A stretch of DNA of 64,000 nt from Odobenus rosmarus divergens (GCF_000321225.1 NW_004451410.1:1138951-1202950); one strand, 5' to 3'. Counted from the first letter of the stretch, positions 48,797-60,785 are shown. Notes: generated by a model from the letters alone, not told the origin. Numbers and translations are program-made.

Positions 48797-49373
48797 TTGC
48801 TTTTGTTTTATTTTTGTTTTTGGTTTTGGTTTTGTTTTTTGTCATCCATTATGGAGAGAGTCCTTCTCGACAAATTGATTTCAGGCATGTGACGGTAATT
48901 TGAGTTGATGCAGGTTACAGTTTCAAAATTGTTGTCATAAGGAAAAGGCTCAATTTCATACATTTCCCCAGGGAAATTTTTTGGTGAAATCTCTGTTTTC
49001 TCATAAGCTGGGTCTGTTGTTTTCCAGCCACGGTAAATGAGTTGTATACAATTAGATCTGGCCAGCCTGACATGGAGAGAGGGGCACGGGGACGGCGCTG
49101 TGGCGTTCACCGCTATCGACCTGGCCGGCTCTCCGTGGCTATTTCAGCCGGAACGCTTGGCCTTCGACTTCCTGGAGTCAGTGGCCCTGTATTCCCGTTG
49201 TCGCTCAGTGACCTCCCCCCAAAGTCCATACCCCTGTCTGATCCCCCAGGTAGCTCACTTGAGCAGGGCTAAGCAGCCCAGGGAGATCAGGCATGCCCTT
49301 TCCACCTGGCGGAAGCCGTGAGCCACCCTGAGGGCTCTGCACACCTTGCCTTGTGCGGAGTCCCTGGGTGTAG

Positions 49374-49405
49374 GATCCTGGGTCCTCGGGTCCTGGGTCC
49401 TGGGT
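49374..49405. repeat. Short (GGTCCTG)n-like tandem repeat
   Basis: Four imperfect 7-8 bp units of the form 'gg(g)tcctg', the first reading 'ggatcctg' and the second 'ggtcctcg'. Confidence 0.75.
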
Positions 49406-50189
49406 ACTGCGCATTTGTAGGGAACAGTCACGTTTAAAAAATACAAAAACAAAAAGACACCTTATTCGTACTGAGTGGCTGTGATTGATTCCCATGTTTA
49501 GTATGTTAAGAAAAAAGAGATGGGTATTGATCTTTATCCAAAATGGGGTGAAAAGACTAAAGACTGTCTTCCTTTCTATCTTATCAGTTGGATTTATATC
49601 TTTATATATCTTTATATCTTTGCACCCTTCCCATCTTGTCATCTGTTCTGAGTGCACAGTGCATGTCTTCTCTTCGTTGCAGGGGTCAAGAGTTGACTGT
49701 ACTTGGTTTCAACCACATGATAATCGAACTATTAAGTATTATAAACGCATTCATAACTTGTAGCTGAGAATGTGTATGTAATAGTTCGCAGATAGTCCCT
49801 CTTTGCCTCGGAGCACAAAGCTGGCTGCTGCATATGCCTTCCCCAAAGTGTGCACTGCTTAAAGTAATCTCTACTGATGCTGGTGTGGTTAATTGCTATA
49901 AATTCAGTAAACTTTTTACACTCTTGCTGATACAAAGACTTGTAAACACCATTCTAATTTGTGAAAAGCAGCTTTGGAAGCTGCCATGGCCTAGCACGCG
50001 GGGAAAAGCGTAGCACCATGCGATGCCACCAAGCACTGTGACTCATACTGGGTCATACTCCAGGTGTAGGAGTTTTTCTTTCAGAAGCGATAATTCCTGC
50101 AGAAGTAAGTGGTTCTGGAGGGAATCAGGAACCAGGGTTGCTCCCCATGCATGAAGCACGACTGCAGGCCAAGCGTGTGCCGCTGGGTG

Positions 50190-50350
50190 CCTCACACGCT
50201 GTTCCTAATACTTAAAATACACCCTGGCAGGTGCCACAGCCACATTCTAAAGTCAAGGAAAGCACAGTTTTAGAAAGGCTCAGTACGCTGTCTGGGCACT
50301 TAACCACTAGCGGTGGCCAGACTTCCCTTTCAATCCGGAGCTATCTGAAT
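50190..50350 (-). mobile_element. Diverged MIR SINE
   Basis: Antisense MIR pattern: 'cattctaaagtcaaggaaag', 'agaaaggctcagtacgctgt' and 'ctgggcacttaaccactag', followed by 'ctttcaatccggagctat', the decayed B-box part. Confidence 0.5.
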
Positions 50351-50630
50351 CTGGAAGTCGACCACAAGCCACATTATTAAGAAAAAGGTGGCATTGTTGG
50401 CAGATAAAAGCCCTACCGGGTGTGTAGTGATGGTCAGAACTCTGACTCTAGACGAGAAGGCACCGCTGACCCCAGCGGTAGGATCCCCCTCTCCTGAACT
50501 GTAGATTTCTGGTCAACACACACAGGAGCCATCTAAACCACCAATAGCTTGACCTTATTCTCACATCGTCGTAGCCTAGTGGGGACTGCTGGATGTCTCC
50601 CACATTTGGCTTGTATTGGAACACACCCTT

Positions 50631-50648
50631 AAAAAAAAAAAAAAAAAA
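50631..50648. repeat. 18-base A run
   Basis: Eighteen consecutive A residues; no SINE body or TSD was recognised beside it. Confidence 0.95.
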
Positions 50649-51399
50649 GTACCAAGCAGAAAGCCAATATTCAGCTCTAGTATAACCAAAGGATAAATAG
50701 AGAACAAAAAGCAATGTTAATTGACCACAATTACAGCCATCTGGTGGATATTCGCATCCCCATTTTTATATAAAGCCATATTCATTGAAGAGATGGTGTT
50801 TCCCTAATTAAATAGAGTTTAGCATACATCCATAAATGTTAATAAAGATAGCGGGGAGAACCTCCCAGAATCTCCCACAGACAGAACACTAAACCTAGCC
50901 TGACAGAAGCCCATCTTCAGCTTGAGAGAATGGGCATCTCCTTTTTTCAGGCAACTAATTTATATATATTTGGCTTCCCTCAATATTGTTGCCCTTTGAT
51001 TTAGCCTTGCTCATTTCTGTGTCATTGATAAAATAAAACATAGAAATAAATGATAATTCAGCCTAATGATTTTTGTCATTGTTAGACTCCAGAAGATTAT
51101 ATGAACCACAGGATTTACATTGTCTCTAGAAAATAAATATGACACTAGCTGGAGCAGACTCGTTTCCAAGTGTTAAAAAGAAGTCATTGAGTTACTCTAA
51201 ATAACTAGAGATGAGGAACAGAAAGTCGTAGTATTATATAACTGTATAATCATAAGACCGCTTCGATGGAAAATGGTCCACTTGGCTCTCAAATGCAAGA
51301 ACATGTCTCATGGTATTTGTGACAGGAAATCACCTAGATGTGTTCAAGAACTTTTCATGAGAAGGAACACAGTATTTATATGTGGTGTATTTACTATTT
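50649..51399. other. AT-rich unassigned sequence
   Basis: No repeat or gene recognised. It contains TAAATTA-type words like the block to its left. Confidence 0.4.
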
Positions 51400-52115
51400 T
51401 TTTAATTGAGGTTTAATTTACATATAGTAAATGTAATCCTCCTTAGGTTTGCAGTTGGATGAGTTTTGACAAATGTGTACAGCCACCTAACCATCACCAC
51501 AGTCAAGTTCTAGAACATTCCTCACGCCCAGTTCTTCGTTCTCCTTACAGTATGGTCCTTTCCAGAATGTCATGGAAATGGAATCGTACAGTCTGCGGCC
51601 TTATTTCACTTAGCGTCACGCTTTTGAGATTCATTCCTTCTGTTGCGTCTAGCAGCCCCTGCTCCCCCTTGATCCTGAGCAGTATTCCACCGTAGGGATG
51701 TACCGCCATGTGTTTATCTGGCCTTCTTTTGATGGCCATTTGGATGGTTTCCAGTTGTGGGCAATTATGAAAATAGCCGCTGCAGTAAACATTTGGGGAC
51801 AGGTCTTTGTGCAGACACGTTTCCATTTCCTTAGGAATGGGATTGTGGGGTCAGATGGTCAGAAATTGCCAAACTCTTTCCGATCACGGCTGTGTCAGTT
51901 TGCATCCCCACCAGTCCACGCGTGACAGTCCCAGTTGCTCCACATCTTCACCAACACTTGGCAGTATTGGTCTTTCTTATTTTAGTCATTCTAGTTAATG
52001 TGTAGTCATAGCTCATCATGGTTTTAATTTGCATTTTCCTAGTGACTTAATGATGCTGAACATCTTTTCAGGTATGTATCCCTGTGTGAATTGCTCTAAT
52101 TTTTAGAAAAGTATT
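51400..52115 (-). mobile_element. Old LINE-1 (L1M) 3' part
   Basis: Antisense L1 in order: a 3' UTR-like 'tgaggtttaatttacata', 'ttctagaacattcctcac', 'ttatttcacttagcgtcacg', 'gagcagtattccaccgtagg', 'ggccatttggatggtttcca', 'ttccttaggaatgggattgt', 'tgacttaatgatgctgaaca'. The open frames here are broken ORF2 remnants or shadows. Confidence 0.85.
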
Positions 52116-53716
52116 CCTCCTAATGAGTTAAAACGTATCTCTGGTAGACTAGAGCTACCTAGGTGGTGTGCGGGCCCTCCTCTGCTTGGCAGTTTGCCAA
52201 ACACTTCGGACACTGTTTTCATCTAGGTTTGCCCACATCCAGATTTGCCAAGCCAGCCTCCTTAGTTGCTTTCCTCTCTCTCCTTCTCTTGCTCCCATGT
52301 TCATTTGGTATGGAGTCTTCTCTGTCACATCCATGCGGACGTGTTCTGGTCTGTGCCTGCTAGTCCCCTTCCTGTTTTAAAACGTGGTTTCTGGCATCGA
52401 GTGTGGTGTTCTTCTCTGCATGCGGCCAGAGATTGGGCTCACCTCTGGGCTGGTGATAACATTCTATCGTGGTCAGATTTAATGAGCTGCCCTGTGGCTT
52501 TACCTAAGCTCTTGCTTAAAATGCTTCACTTGCCAAGCCAAGTGCCCTGTGTCTTGATGTTAGATCCAACCTCCAGCTAAGTATAGCGAACTGACAGATA
52601 TCAGTACATAAAAGGACTTGCAGGGAAGCCAGCTGATTTAATAATCAGTGACACAATTTTTTAAATTGCTAAACTGCTAGGTTTACTTCGGACACTTAGA
52701 ACTGCTGAGCAGTTATGAATTATTCTGATTACCTTCCGTCTTTGGTGTGTGTAGCAGTATATGCTTCTGTAAAAAGGTACTGAGAAATATGCAAATATAG
52801 TCAGCGTAAGATAATTGATCCCTGGGACCAAAATATAAACACTACTGAAAACGTACAAAAGCAGAGAAGAGCAGTTGGCCTTTCCTTTAGAACCTTTCCG
52901 TGAAGGTTTCATAATTTACAGAACTGGTACTAGATCTGGTTTTAAGAATACGTACTAGCATTTGGGGGCAAAATGTCTTGCCCTTTGAACAAAAGCACAA
53001 ATTTAACTTGTTTACCTGCAGCTTCATTGAAAGGAGTTTGTTTTGTTTTATAAGGAGACAGGCCTTTAGAACTAGATTCCTCAATAGCCCTGGCTTTGAC
53101 TTCAAGACATAACTAGAAGATTCCATACTGTTCATAGATCCCGTTCAGACTGGTTTGGTTTGCTGTTTCTTACTCCCCTGTTATTAAGAGCAGCCCTCAG
53201 TCATCCTTCGGAGCAGGAAGTGGACCTGAACCTGAAACAGCCCTACACTGCTATCATTTTAATTTAAGGCCCTTTCCTAAAACTGGACAACTATGAGGGA
53301 CAGTGAGATTTTCACTGTTACGGTGTAAAATAAATATATTAATTGTATCTTACTGTGAAGAAATTATATCAGTATGCCAGATGTAACTAAAACCAAATGA
53401 TATTCAGTTTACTTGAAAAAAAAAAAAACTAACACTTATTATTTCGTGTGGTGTTTAAAGTGTTTTATTTTCTGCTAGAGATCACCATGTAGGTAATGTT
53501 TGGGGCCAAGACTGAAGATGTATTTGTCTATCTGTGTTCTTGCGGGTACCTGCGCTGGCTACCGCCACATTCAGCGCTCAGTCTAAACACACTGGTGCAA
53601 ATTCCATTATAGCAAAGACTTTCTTCCAGGATTTTATTGTAAAGTAAAAGAGTGCGTTGTCAGCAATATGTGACTGAACGAGGAGTGACATTTTTTTTCT
53701 CAGCTTGATTAGGAAA

Positions 53717-53735
53717 TGTGTGTGTGTGTGTGTGT
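53717..53735. repeat. (TG)n microsatellite
   Basis: About nine and a half TG units. Confidence 0.95.
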
Positions 53736-55689
53736 AAAGTGTACAGCTGTGATGATCTCAACAGAAAGTTCTATATTAGACTTTAGGTCGAGCTGGGAAG
53801 TAAAAGTTACTCATTTTAGTTAAGGTGCATGTTCGTACCTGAACCATTCAGTTCCCATTGTTTACCTAAGATGATAAGCATTCAGCCAATCTGAGAAGTG
53901 TTTAAATTCCTTCTCCGGGCCTAAGTTGGGGCACTTGGAAAAGCAATTGGCAAGTCGTTGGCCTCCTTCACGTTGACCCTTTGCCTGCAAACAGTAGAAA
54001 TGTGGCTGAAGTTTCATGGAAATGAATCATGGAGCATGCCAGGCCCATCTGTGCCAGCCTTATAAAACAAAAACACCAATTTTATCATCACTGTCTTTGT
54101 TCGCGGTGCTATTCTTGGGACTGTGTTATGAATGCCGGAGTCTGGGGGCGCCCATTGACCTGCCGCTTTCTCTGCCACTGTTTGTTCTTGGCTCACATAC
54201 TTGTCACCCCGCACCCTGTTCTTTTACAGAATGGAAGCTTTAATGTCCAATGTTGAGTGATTTTATAAGGTTTCGTGCTAACAGACCAGAGAGCTTTGTT
54301 TTTGAGATTGCAGATCAAACGTGAATGGGGGGTGGGGGATGAATATGCTTTTAAGCAGAAGGAGCAAATCTGCTTTATATTAGAAGTCTCAGAATCTATA
54401 AACCTATTATTTTATTATGTTGATGTCAGTTCTCATTATCTTCATGAATGGGTATTTCCCATCTTAATGCATAGTATTTGCATGTGATGAACCAGACAGT
54501 GTAAACATGGCTTCTTTTAATGTTCCTGAATTTCCATTCAAATGGTCAGAAGTCATTCTTACTTGAAATCACACTGGGCCAGATATGGCAACTGTAAATC
54601 CGTTTGAGCTATACTACTACCATCAGCCCATTAATTTCCAAATCTAAATAGTGCAGTCAGCTACTATATTGTGGAGATGAAGGTACGTTCAGTACTGGAG
54701 AGGATGTTTATTCATAGCTAAACAGGAAAGGCCCAGCCATACTGTCTCATTCTAAAAAGACAACAGTATAAGCCCAGTCAATAGGTGGTGTTTTCCGTAG
54801 ACTAAGCAGTGGTTACCAACCGGTTGCTCAGCCTGTCCCTAAGAGGATCGGCACGATCATGGAATCCAAGAATTCTCCAAGGAGCAGAAGCTGAGAGGCG
54901 TCTAGCCCGCTGGGTTTTAAACCGTGTGGTAGGGAACTGAGTGGCCAGACTGCTTCATCTCCCTCTGTCTTAGACGTGGGAGTTCCAGAGTCAAGCTTCA
55001 GTAGTCCTGATACTTAACATGAGCCAAAGTTAGAAAGTGGGCCAGGCCCCAGCCAAACCGTCACCCAGCACAGTGGGGCTGTGACTCTGCCGGCGCCTTG
55101 GGCTCTGTTAGATGCAGAACAGACGGCGCCTACAGTGGGCTCAGCCCCTTCGAATGGCTGTATAAAGAGTCTGTGTGCTAATTGCCTCTCTTCCTTGATA
55201 TTTTCTATTCATGGTGCTGAATTTACAACTGATTTCAAGAAAAAACATTCCCCCTCTAGGTACACATTTTCTGTGTGAAGGTTTGAGCTAAAAAAAAAAT
55301 CTCTGGTCAGGATTTGGTGGTTTGCCTCCCAAGTGTTTCTTGCCCCCTGTCTTTCAATGTGTCCAACCAAGCTAAGTATGGACCAAAAAAATGTCATGTT
55401 CGTGGCAGTTTCTTTGTAGGTTGGAAAGGAGCGAAGCCTTTTTTATTTAATAAGGCTGTATCCAAAAGCCAGGCTACTTTTGGGTATATCCTTTAGAATG
55501 TTTAACATTGTTTCTACATAAAAATGAATTTAAGAAGTAGGACAATAAAACCAAAAGTTGAATAAGAAAAGTACGTTTTGAGAAAGAACCAAGCTCGGTG
55601 AGTTTGAGGTGTGCTGGCGAAGTTGTGATTTTCAGGGTTGGTTGGTTCTTGTTATGTTGTGTAGGGAAAGGTGTGTGCAGAGGCAAGGC

Positions 55690-56000
55690 TGATCTGTGGC
55701 AGCCTCCTGCCCGGCAGGATGGTGTCGAAAGAGCAGAAGAGCCCGCAGTGTTTGTTCCAGCCGATGGAAGTAACCAGCACAAGGGAGGTCTGGACGACGG
55801 AAGTTACTCGCAACACCCAGGAAACGCCGGCGAGGCCCCGTCTCAGAGGCTGGACGTCGGAGTGCGGGAGGACCCTAGCCGCGGGACCCGCGCAGCCCCA
55901 TTGCGGGCACCAGGCGGGCGGAGGCCCCAGTGCGCCTTTTCAGGGCACGTTCTCGTCATGGAGCGTTTCCTAGGAGGCCTCTTGGCCTTCGTTCTCTGTG
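55690..56000. promoter_or_regulatory. CpG-rich patch with open reading frames
   Basis: Dense CpG dinucleotides ('aacgccggcgagg', 'agccgcgggacccgcgcag' and others) in an otherwise CpG-poor neighbourhood. A 157-codon frame (55598-56071) and an overlapping 100-codon frame (55671-55973) cross it. An ATG at 55959 opens a short hydrophobic segment that runs into a donor-like 'ctctgtgagtt' (GT at 55999). No protein family was recognised, and no compatible downstream exon was found. Confidence 0.4.
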
Positions 56001-58029
56001 AGTTATGTGCTGGACGTCCTGGGATTTCTATTAAGAATTCCAGATATTTAATAATACTCTTCAAAGCATAGTTCCTGCTAATAGATACCTTGGCACTCTG
56101 TAAATGAAGTAAGACCACAACTGTTAGATCGCCAGGATAATACAGACTTACAAGCACAGTAATCAAATGGACATATATAGAACGGAGATGTATGGTGTCA
56201 CTCGCTCTGTTTTGCCCTTTGGCAATTCAGCTTTGAGTTTCTTTCAGCCAGCAAATGAGGAATTAATTCAGTACTGTCATGCTGATTGTCTTGCGACTCC
56301 AAGAAAGAATGGGACATTTTTGTTCAGGAAGATACCGAGGAATTTTAATAGTGAGCAGAGGTGAAGGTAAACAGGAATTTCCATATTTTGGTGAATGTTA
56401 TTCCAAGTTTCACACACCTTCTTTATTTTTTTTCTTTTAATGAAGCTGCCAATCAGATTGTGTTGTATTCTGATTTCTGTATAAAAATGCCGTGTGTTGG
56501 TATTCATGACGCCTGAGCCACGTGCCCTGCAGGGAAATTGCCAGCATCACATACCCCGGTGGGAATGGGATGCAGGCCAACGCACGCCCTACTTTGTCTG
56601 CGGTGGCGTGAGGCCCGTGCTTCCTGTCCCCATGCTCTGTCCATCTCCACCCTTGTTCCTCTCAGTGGTCTGGTACTTGGAAGGATACATTTCGAGCCCC
56701 CCCACCCCCGCTAACACATTAGCTGGCAGAGCTCTTGTTCCAATCTTTAGGGTATTACTCTTTGGCCCTTCACACACTCCATCACCCTCTTCTTTCTTGC
56801 CCTCCAAGACCACAGGTCTTGACTATCCAGCCGTCCTCCCTGACTCTGACTCTGCTTCGGCCGTCAGGGTCCCCTGGGGCCCAGAACTTTGCGCCTTTCC
56901 CTGCCTGGGCGATTTCACCCTGCAGTTACCTGGGACCACCACCTGTATTCTGGCCACGGGCCAGACATGCAGTCTCCAGCTAAGCCCAGCCTCCCCGCTG
57001 GCCCACAGCGTCTTGCCGGAAAGAATCGACTAGATACCTCTTCCTGGTTCTCCCACAGAAATCCAATTCTCAGCTTGACTTCTAAATTGAGAGCTGCTCT
57101 CAATGAGCTGATGCTGGAATCCTTGACATTTTGTGCCTTCAAAAAATCAACAAGATTATTTTCATACATTTTTATAATTATTTTTGTAGTGTTTGCTTTG
57201 TTTTGAAATGACAGGGTAAGAGAGCACATTTGTAAGCACTTAGTTGCAAATAAATAATCTTGATCGAGTACAAGTTAAGGACCTTCGGAAAGTCAATTTG
57301 AGGTAAATTTGTAGAATTCCTGTCATTGCAGTTTCTCCCTGGACGAATATTTGACTCTCAGTGTCTCTTCTGCTCCCCGTCATTAAACACAGTCTACTGT
57401 GGGGGTAAGTTAAACAGTATATGACTGAGCATAAGAACATGTTTCAATTCTAAAATGGTCAAAGCCCCTCCAGGGCGGTGTTACACTGTGACAACTCCTC
57501 TGGGTGAATGTGTCACGAGTAGCCACTGTTCCCGCTCACAGAGCAGGACTTAGGGTCTCAGGCTCTTCTGTTGCTAGAGAGACAAAATGTTTAAGTACTT
57601 TTTTGATCGATTTTCATGAAATAACAATGGAAACAGTTGCTCTTGTCGCCGTGAATGACTTGAGTTCCCCCCAGCACCTCAGCAAACCTCTGGGGTTTCA
57701 AGAAGCACCCGCTGGGTTGAAGAACATTTCCAATGACCTCATGTTAGTCCTCCAGACCTTGCTGCCCAGAGAGGAAAAGAGGAGGCCGGAGGAACTCAGG
57801 GATGAGCCCAGAGACTGAAGCATCCAGAAAGAAGCCAGTGAGCTAGTTCGTATGAATGCCTTGAACCTTTGCACCTTTGCATGAGACCAGGAGCTCAACC
57901 CCATAAGTCTGTGACATCTACCACATCAGACTCCTTCCCTGTCTTCCTTCCACAAAGGTGGACAGGGTTTGATCGCTCTTTGGAAAGCAATGATATCACA
58001 ACTTGCACCTTCCTTCTCCGTGTCTGATG

Positions 58030-58510
58030 CCACAGATCATTTTCCAAGTCTCTTCCACTGTGTTATTTCCTTGCTTAAACTTCCTCATTGGCCTCCCGTC
58101 ACTACAGATGTCCAAGTTCAGAGCCCTGAGCCTCCCAGAAGCGGAGGAGCCCTGCTTTTCACTCTGCTCCCCTCTCTTGCCCCCACACTAAGACTGTGTA
58201 GCCACGCCACACACTTGCTGGGTCTAGAATATATGTAGAATGGTGGGGGGTTTTCTCCACTTGCTTTCACTCCCTGACAAATTCCTACCCATCCTCCAAG
58301 ACCCTGATCTTATGTGAATACTTTCCTGATCCCTACCTTAGGCCAGGCGAGTTCTCCTCTCTTTGAAGGCATGGCTGTTTGAATGTGTGTTATCTGGTTA
58401 CTTTATATTTTATTTATTATAGTTATCTATCATGCTAATATCTTCAAATAATTAATTTCTTAAAAGCTAGGCCATAATTCATATTCGCCTTGCTGATATA
58501 AAGAATTAAA
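58030..58510 (+). mobile_element. LINE-2 fragment
   Basis: Sense L2 in order: 'atttccttgcttaaacttcc', 'tcattggcctcccgtcacta', a 'tgacaaattcctacccatcc' block, 'cctgatccctaccttaggcc', and the terminal 'gttatctatcatgc' to 'aaaagctaggcc' section. Confidence 0.65.
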
Positions 58511-58959
58511 TCCAAAGAATTGAGCTTCAGTGTTTGTGGAATATATAATAATTAAGAAAATGATCTGAAATACCAAGTTCCTAGATGGCACATCCAGCAA
58601 ATTTAAATAATATAAGGAGAACTAAAACCTTAGGATCCCTAGAGACTTAGAGGAATAGTCTTATTGGATAAGAGAGAATTTACTATGAAACTGTTTCTTC
58701 GGTAGTTTTGAATTCTGTGGAAGCCTTTCTGCCCGCTTTCTTTGCCTTCCTATCTTGGTGAAATCCAGATAGTAAATAATCTTCCATCTTTCTTTGATGA
58801 CTCAGCATCTTTCAATGCTCAGATCTGTCATTTGGGAGATGATTTCTCACTGTACGGTTCCATACGTAATGTTGTAAAAATGGTGTGGAAAGTGCACTGA
58901 TCCTAGGACTCTCTAAGAAATGTTTGGGTTTGGTTTGAAATACCTGACATATTGTCTGT
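58511..58959. other. AT-rich unassigned sequence
   Basis: No repeat, RNA or exon recognised. Confidence 0.35.
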
Positions 58960-59321
58960 TGCCTGGTGTGACATGTCATGATGCAGTCAGGGCCACTTCT
59001 TCATGCACCTTACTCAGGCTTTCTGGCCCTGCTGAGGTTTGATCCCAGAAGCTCTGTTTCCATGACTACTGCCAGCCCCTTCCAACTTCATGACTTGGTG
59101 AGCCCAGTGGAACCCACCTCCCAGGAAGCCACTGTGGACACATGGCAGGTCTTTTGGAACCTGACTCATAGTGGGGAGGTCTGGTGGTGTGGCCACTTAC
59201 TGCCTGGTCAGTTGATCACACTGTCTCTGTCATTGCCACGGGTTGTATCTCAGAGGCATGTGATATCTATCCTGGCTGGTATGGTCTTGCTTCAGAATTC
59301 CAAGGATCTGCATTGTGGTTC

Positions 59322-59691
59322 ATTGTCTCAGACACTTCAGGCTGCTCTTACAAAATACCGGAGATGGTATATCGGTGGCTTATAAACAACAGAAAGGTAT
59401 TGCTCACAGTTTGTTTGGCTGCAGGTCCAAAGTTTGGATGCCAGCATGGCGACGGCCCTCTTCCAGGTTACAGATGGCTGATTTCTTGCTGTGTCCTCAC
59501 AGGGTGGGGAGAGGGAGCTAACTCTGTGCCCTTTTGTAGAGGCACTAACCCCATTCGGGAGGGCTCCACCTTCACAACCTAACCGCCTTCCAGAGGCCCT
59601 ACCTCCTAATACCATCGCTCCTCCCTGTGGAGATTAGCATCTCCACATATGAATTTTGGGGGTGGGGCACAAACGTTCAGCCTGTAGTACA
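59322..59691 (-). mobile_element. MLT1-type LTR inserted in the ERVL fragment
   Basis: Antisense MLT1 LTR from 'tgtctcagac' to 'cctgtagtaca', including 'aaaataccggagatgg', 'ggcttataaacaacag', 'gctgtgtcctcacagg' and 'ccacatatgaattttggggg'. The bases 'tggttc' occur on both sides (59316-59321 and 59692-59697) and are a plausible target-site duplication. It is probably a solo LTR: ERVL text continues on each side and no MaLR internal sequence is seen. Confidence 0.85.
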
Positions 59692-59964
59692 TGGTTCTGT
59701 ACTTCATCCCCCCCCGCCAGTGCCCTCACCAGTGCCTCCAAAACCACACCGTCTAATGGATCATAACACAGGGGCCAGGCCGACTCGCACCACAATCTGT
59801 CCTCACAATATGGACTGGAACAACATTCTAGAAGTGGAAGGAGTTTCCTCCAGAATCCCGAGAGGCCTACCAGGCACTGTGCTTCCTTCCTTATGGTGGG
59901 AGAGGTAAGATGAGCGATGCGTTTTCACTTTGGAGGTGATCTCTCGACAGGCCCTGCGCACAGA

Positions 59965-60054
59965 CCCCACAAGCTTCACTGACATGGCAGGCCCTGACTC
60001 TGTAAAGGTCCCCACAAGCTTCACTGACATGGCAGGCCCTGACTCTGTAAAGGT
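59965..60054. repeat. Perfect 45-bp tandem duplication
   Basis: Units 59965-59009+1000 (that is 59965-60009) and 60010-60054 are identical; each contains 'cccacaagcttcactgac' and 'gactctgtaaaggt'. The host sequence is ancient and heavily mutated, so zero mismatches imply a recent duplication or conversion. Confidence 0.95.
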
Positions 60055-60785
60055 TGTCTTCCTTCTTTGGGCTCCCTGCGACCTCCAGCATGCCAGCCAC
60101 TGTGGTGTCATGGATGTCATGGATGTGTATGATGTTCTGTGGACTGTCAAGGCAGTCCAGCCTCTCTAGACTGCGTTGTAGCAGGAGGTGGGAGAGTTCA
60201 CACAGCCTTGAGATAAGCTGTGAAAGAATCTTGTTGCTATTCCCATGCAGTTGCAGACTATTTCTGATCCTCTTTTCTAATCAGAGTGGAAAAGAAGCAT
60301 TCCGTGCTTCTGGGGCCATTTAACCAGCACTCAGAACATCCAGCACAATACCTGTGCTCGGGGCTACCGGCTGGTTGAGGACAGTAATTCCCCAGCACCC
60401 CTCCGTAGAGCCAGTCTGGTGAACTGAATGGAGACGTGAGAGACACCACCCTCTCAGCATCCTGGAAGCCTCTGATGATGGCACTGGTCTCGGCCACACT
60501 CCCTGGGATGCTGTAGGGCTTTTTAGTCACCTTCTTGATTTGGGCGGGTTTACCGCTTGGCCTTCCCCAATCTGATGGCTCTCGTTCCACAGGCCAACAA
60601 CCCAGTTCAGGGTTAATCCAGCGCCACATACCTTACTCTGGGTGCGTGCTTGCATGCTGTGTCTGTGGACCCCACGAGCCAGTGGCAGGCTTCCTGGGGA
60701 AGCGGGGGTGGGGGGCATCTGATACCTGGCCTTCCTGCAGCAGGGGGTCTGCGTGGTGTGTTTCCCCCACCACCTCACTGCCTTT

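Larger units (their letters stand above)
39466..50179. other. Repeat-poor block with TAATTA-rich stretches
   Basis: Across about 10.7 kb I recognise no SINE, L1, L2, MIR or LTR with confidence, unlike the rest of the window. AT-rich subregions (41.3-42.1, 43.0-44.0, 45.6-47.6 and 48.0-48.6 kb) carry many homeodomain-core words; 46955-47111 holds five TAATTA/ATTAAT-type sites in about 160 bp. GC-rich patches lie at 40.75-41.05, 42.12-42.25, 46.6-46.9 and 49.0-49.4 kb. No exon is visible. This profile is typical of conserved regulatory DNA around developmental genes; that is inference. Confidence 0.5.
52116..58029. other. Mostly unique sequence with a CpG-rich patch
   Basis: A (TG)n lies at 53717-53735 and an A run near 53416-53428. 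The CpG-rich patch at 55690-56000 is listed separately. 56630-57050 is GC-rich, with a 179-codon open frame (56494-57033) that shows no domain. No repeat was confidently recognised. Confidence 0.4.
58960..60785 (-). pseudogene. Decayed ERVL-type pol fragment, split by an MLT1 LTR
   Basis: On the minus strand, 60250 down to about 60060 reads like the reverse-transcriptase palm region of the ancient ERVL family, including a broken version of the catalytic aspartate motif. About 59960-59800 and, beyond the inserted LTR, 59320-58980 resemble the downstream connection/RNase H part. Order and orientation agree. Many stops and frameshifts are present, and no gag, env or own LTR was recognised, so it is a long-dead endogenous retrovirus-like remnant. 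Its right limit (about 60785) is uncertain. It also carries a perfect 45-bp tandem duplication. Confidence 0.65.

Noticed and set aside
50631..50648. A run as the tail of a SINE or processed pseudogene
   Set aside because: No SINE body, coding similarity or direct repeats were seen on either side.
55959..56364. Leader exon plus V-type exon of an immune-receptor gene
   Set aside because: The leader-like segment and GT donor are suggestive, but the downstream candidate exon is out of phase (immediate stop) and shows no immunoglobulin-fold cysteine/tryptophan pattern.
56494..57033. 179-codon plus-strand frame
   Set aside because: It lies in a GC-rich patch where stops are rare, is proline/serine-rich with no recognisable domain, and other frames are open over the same bases.
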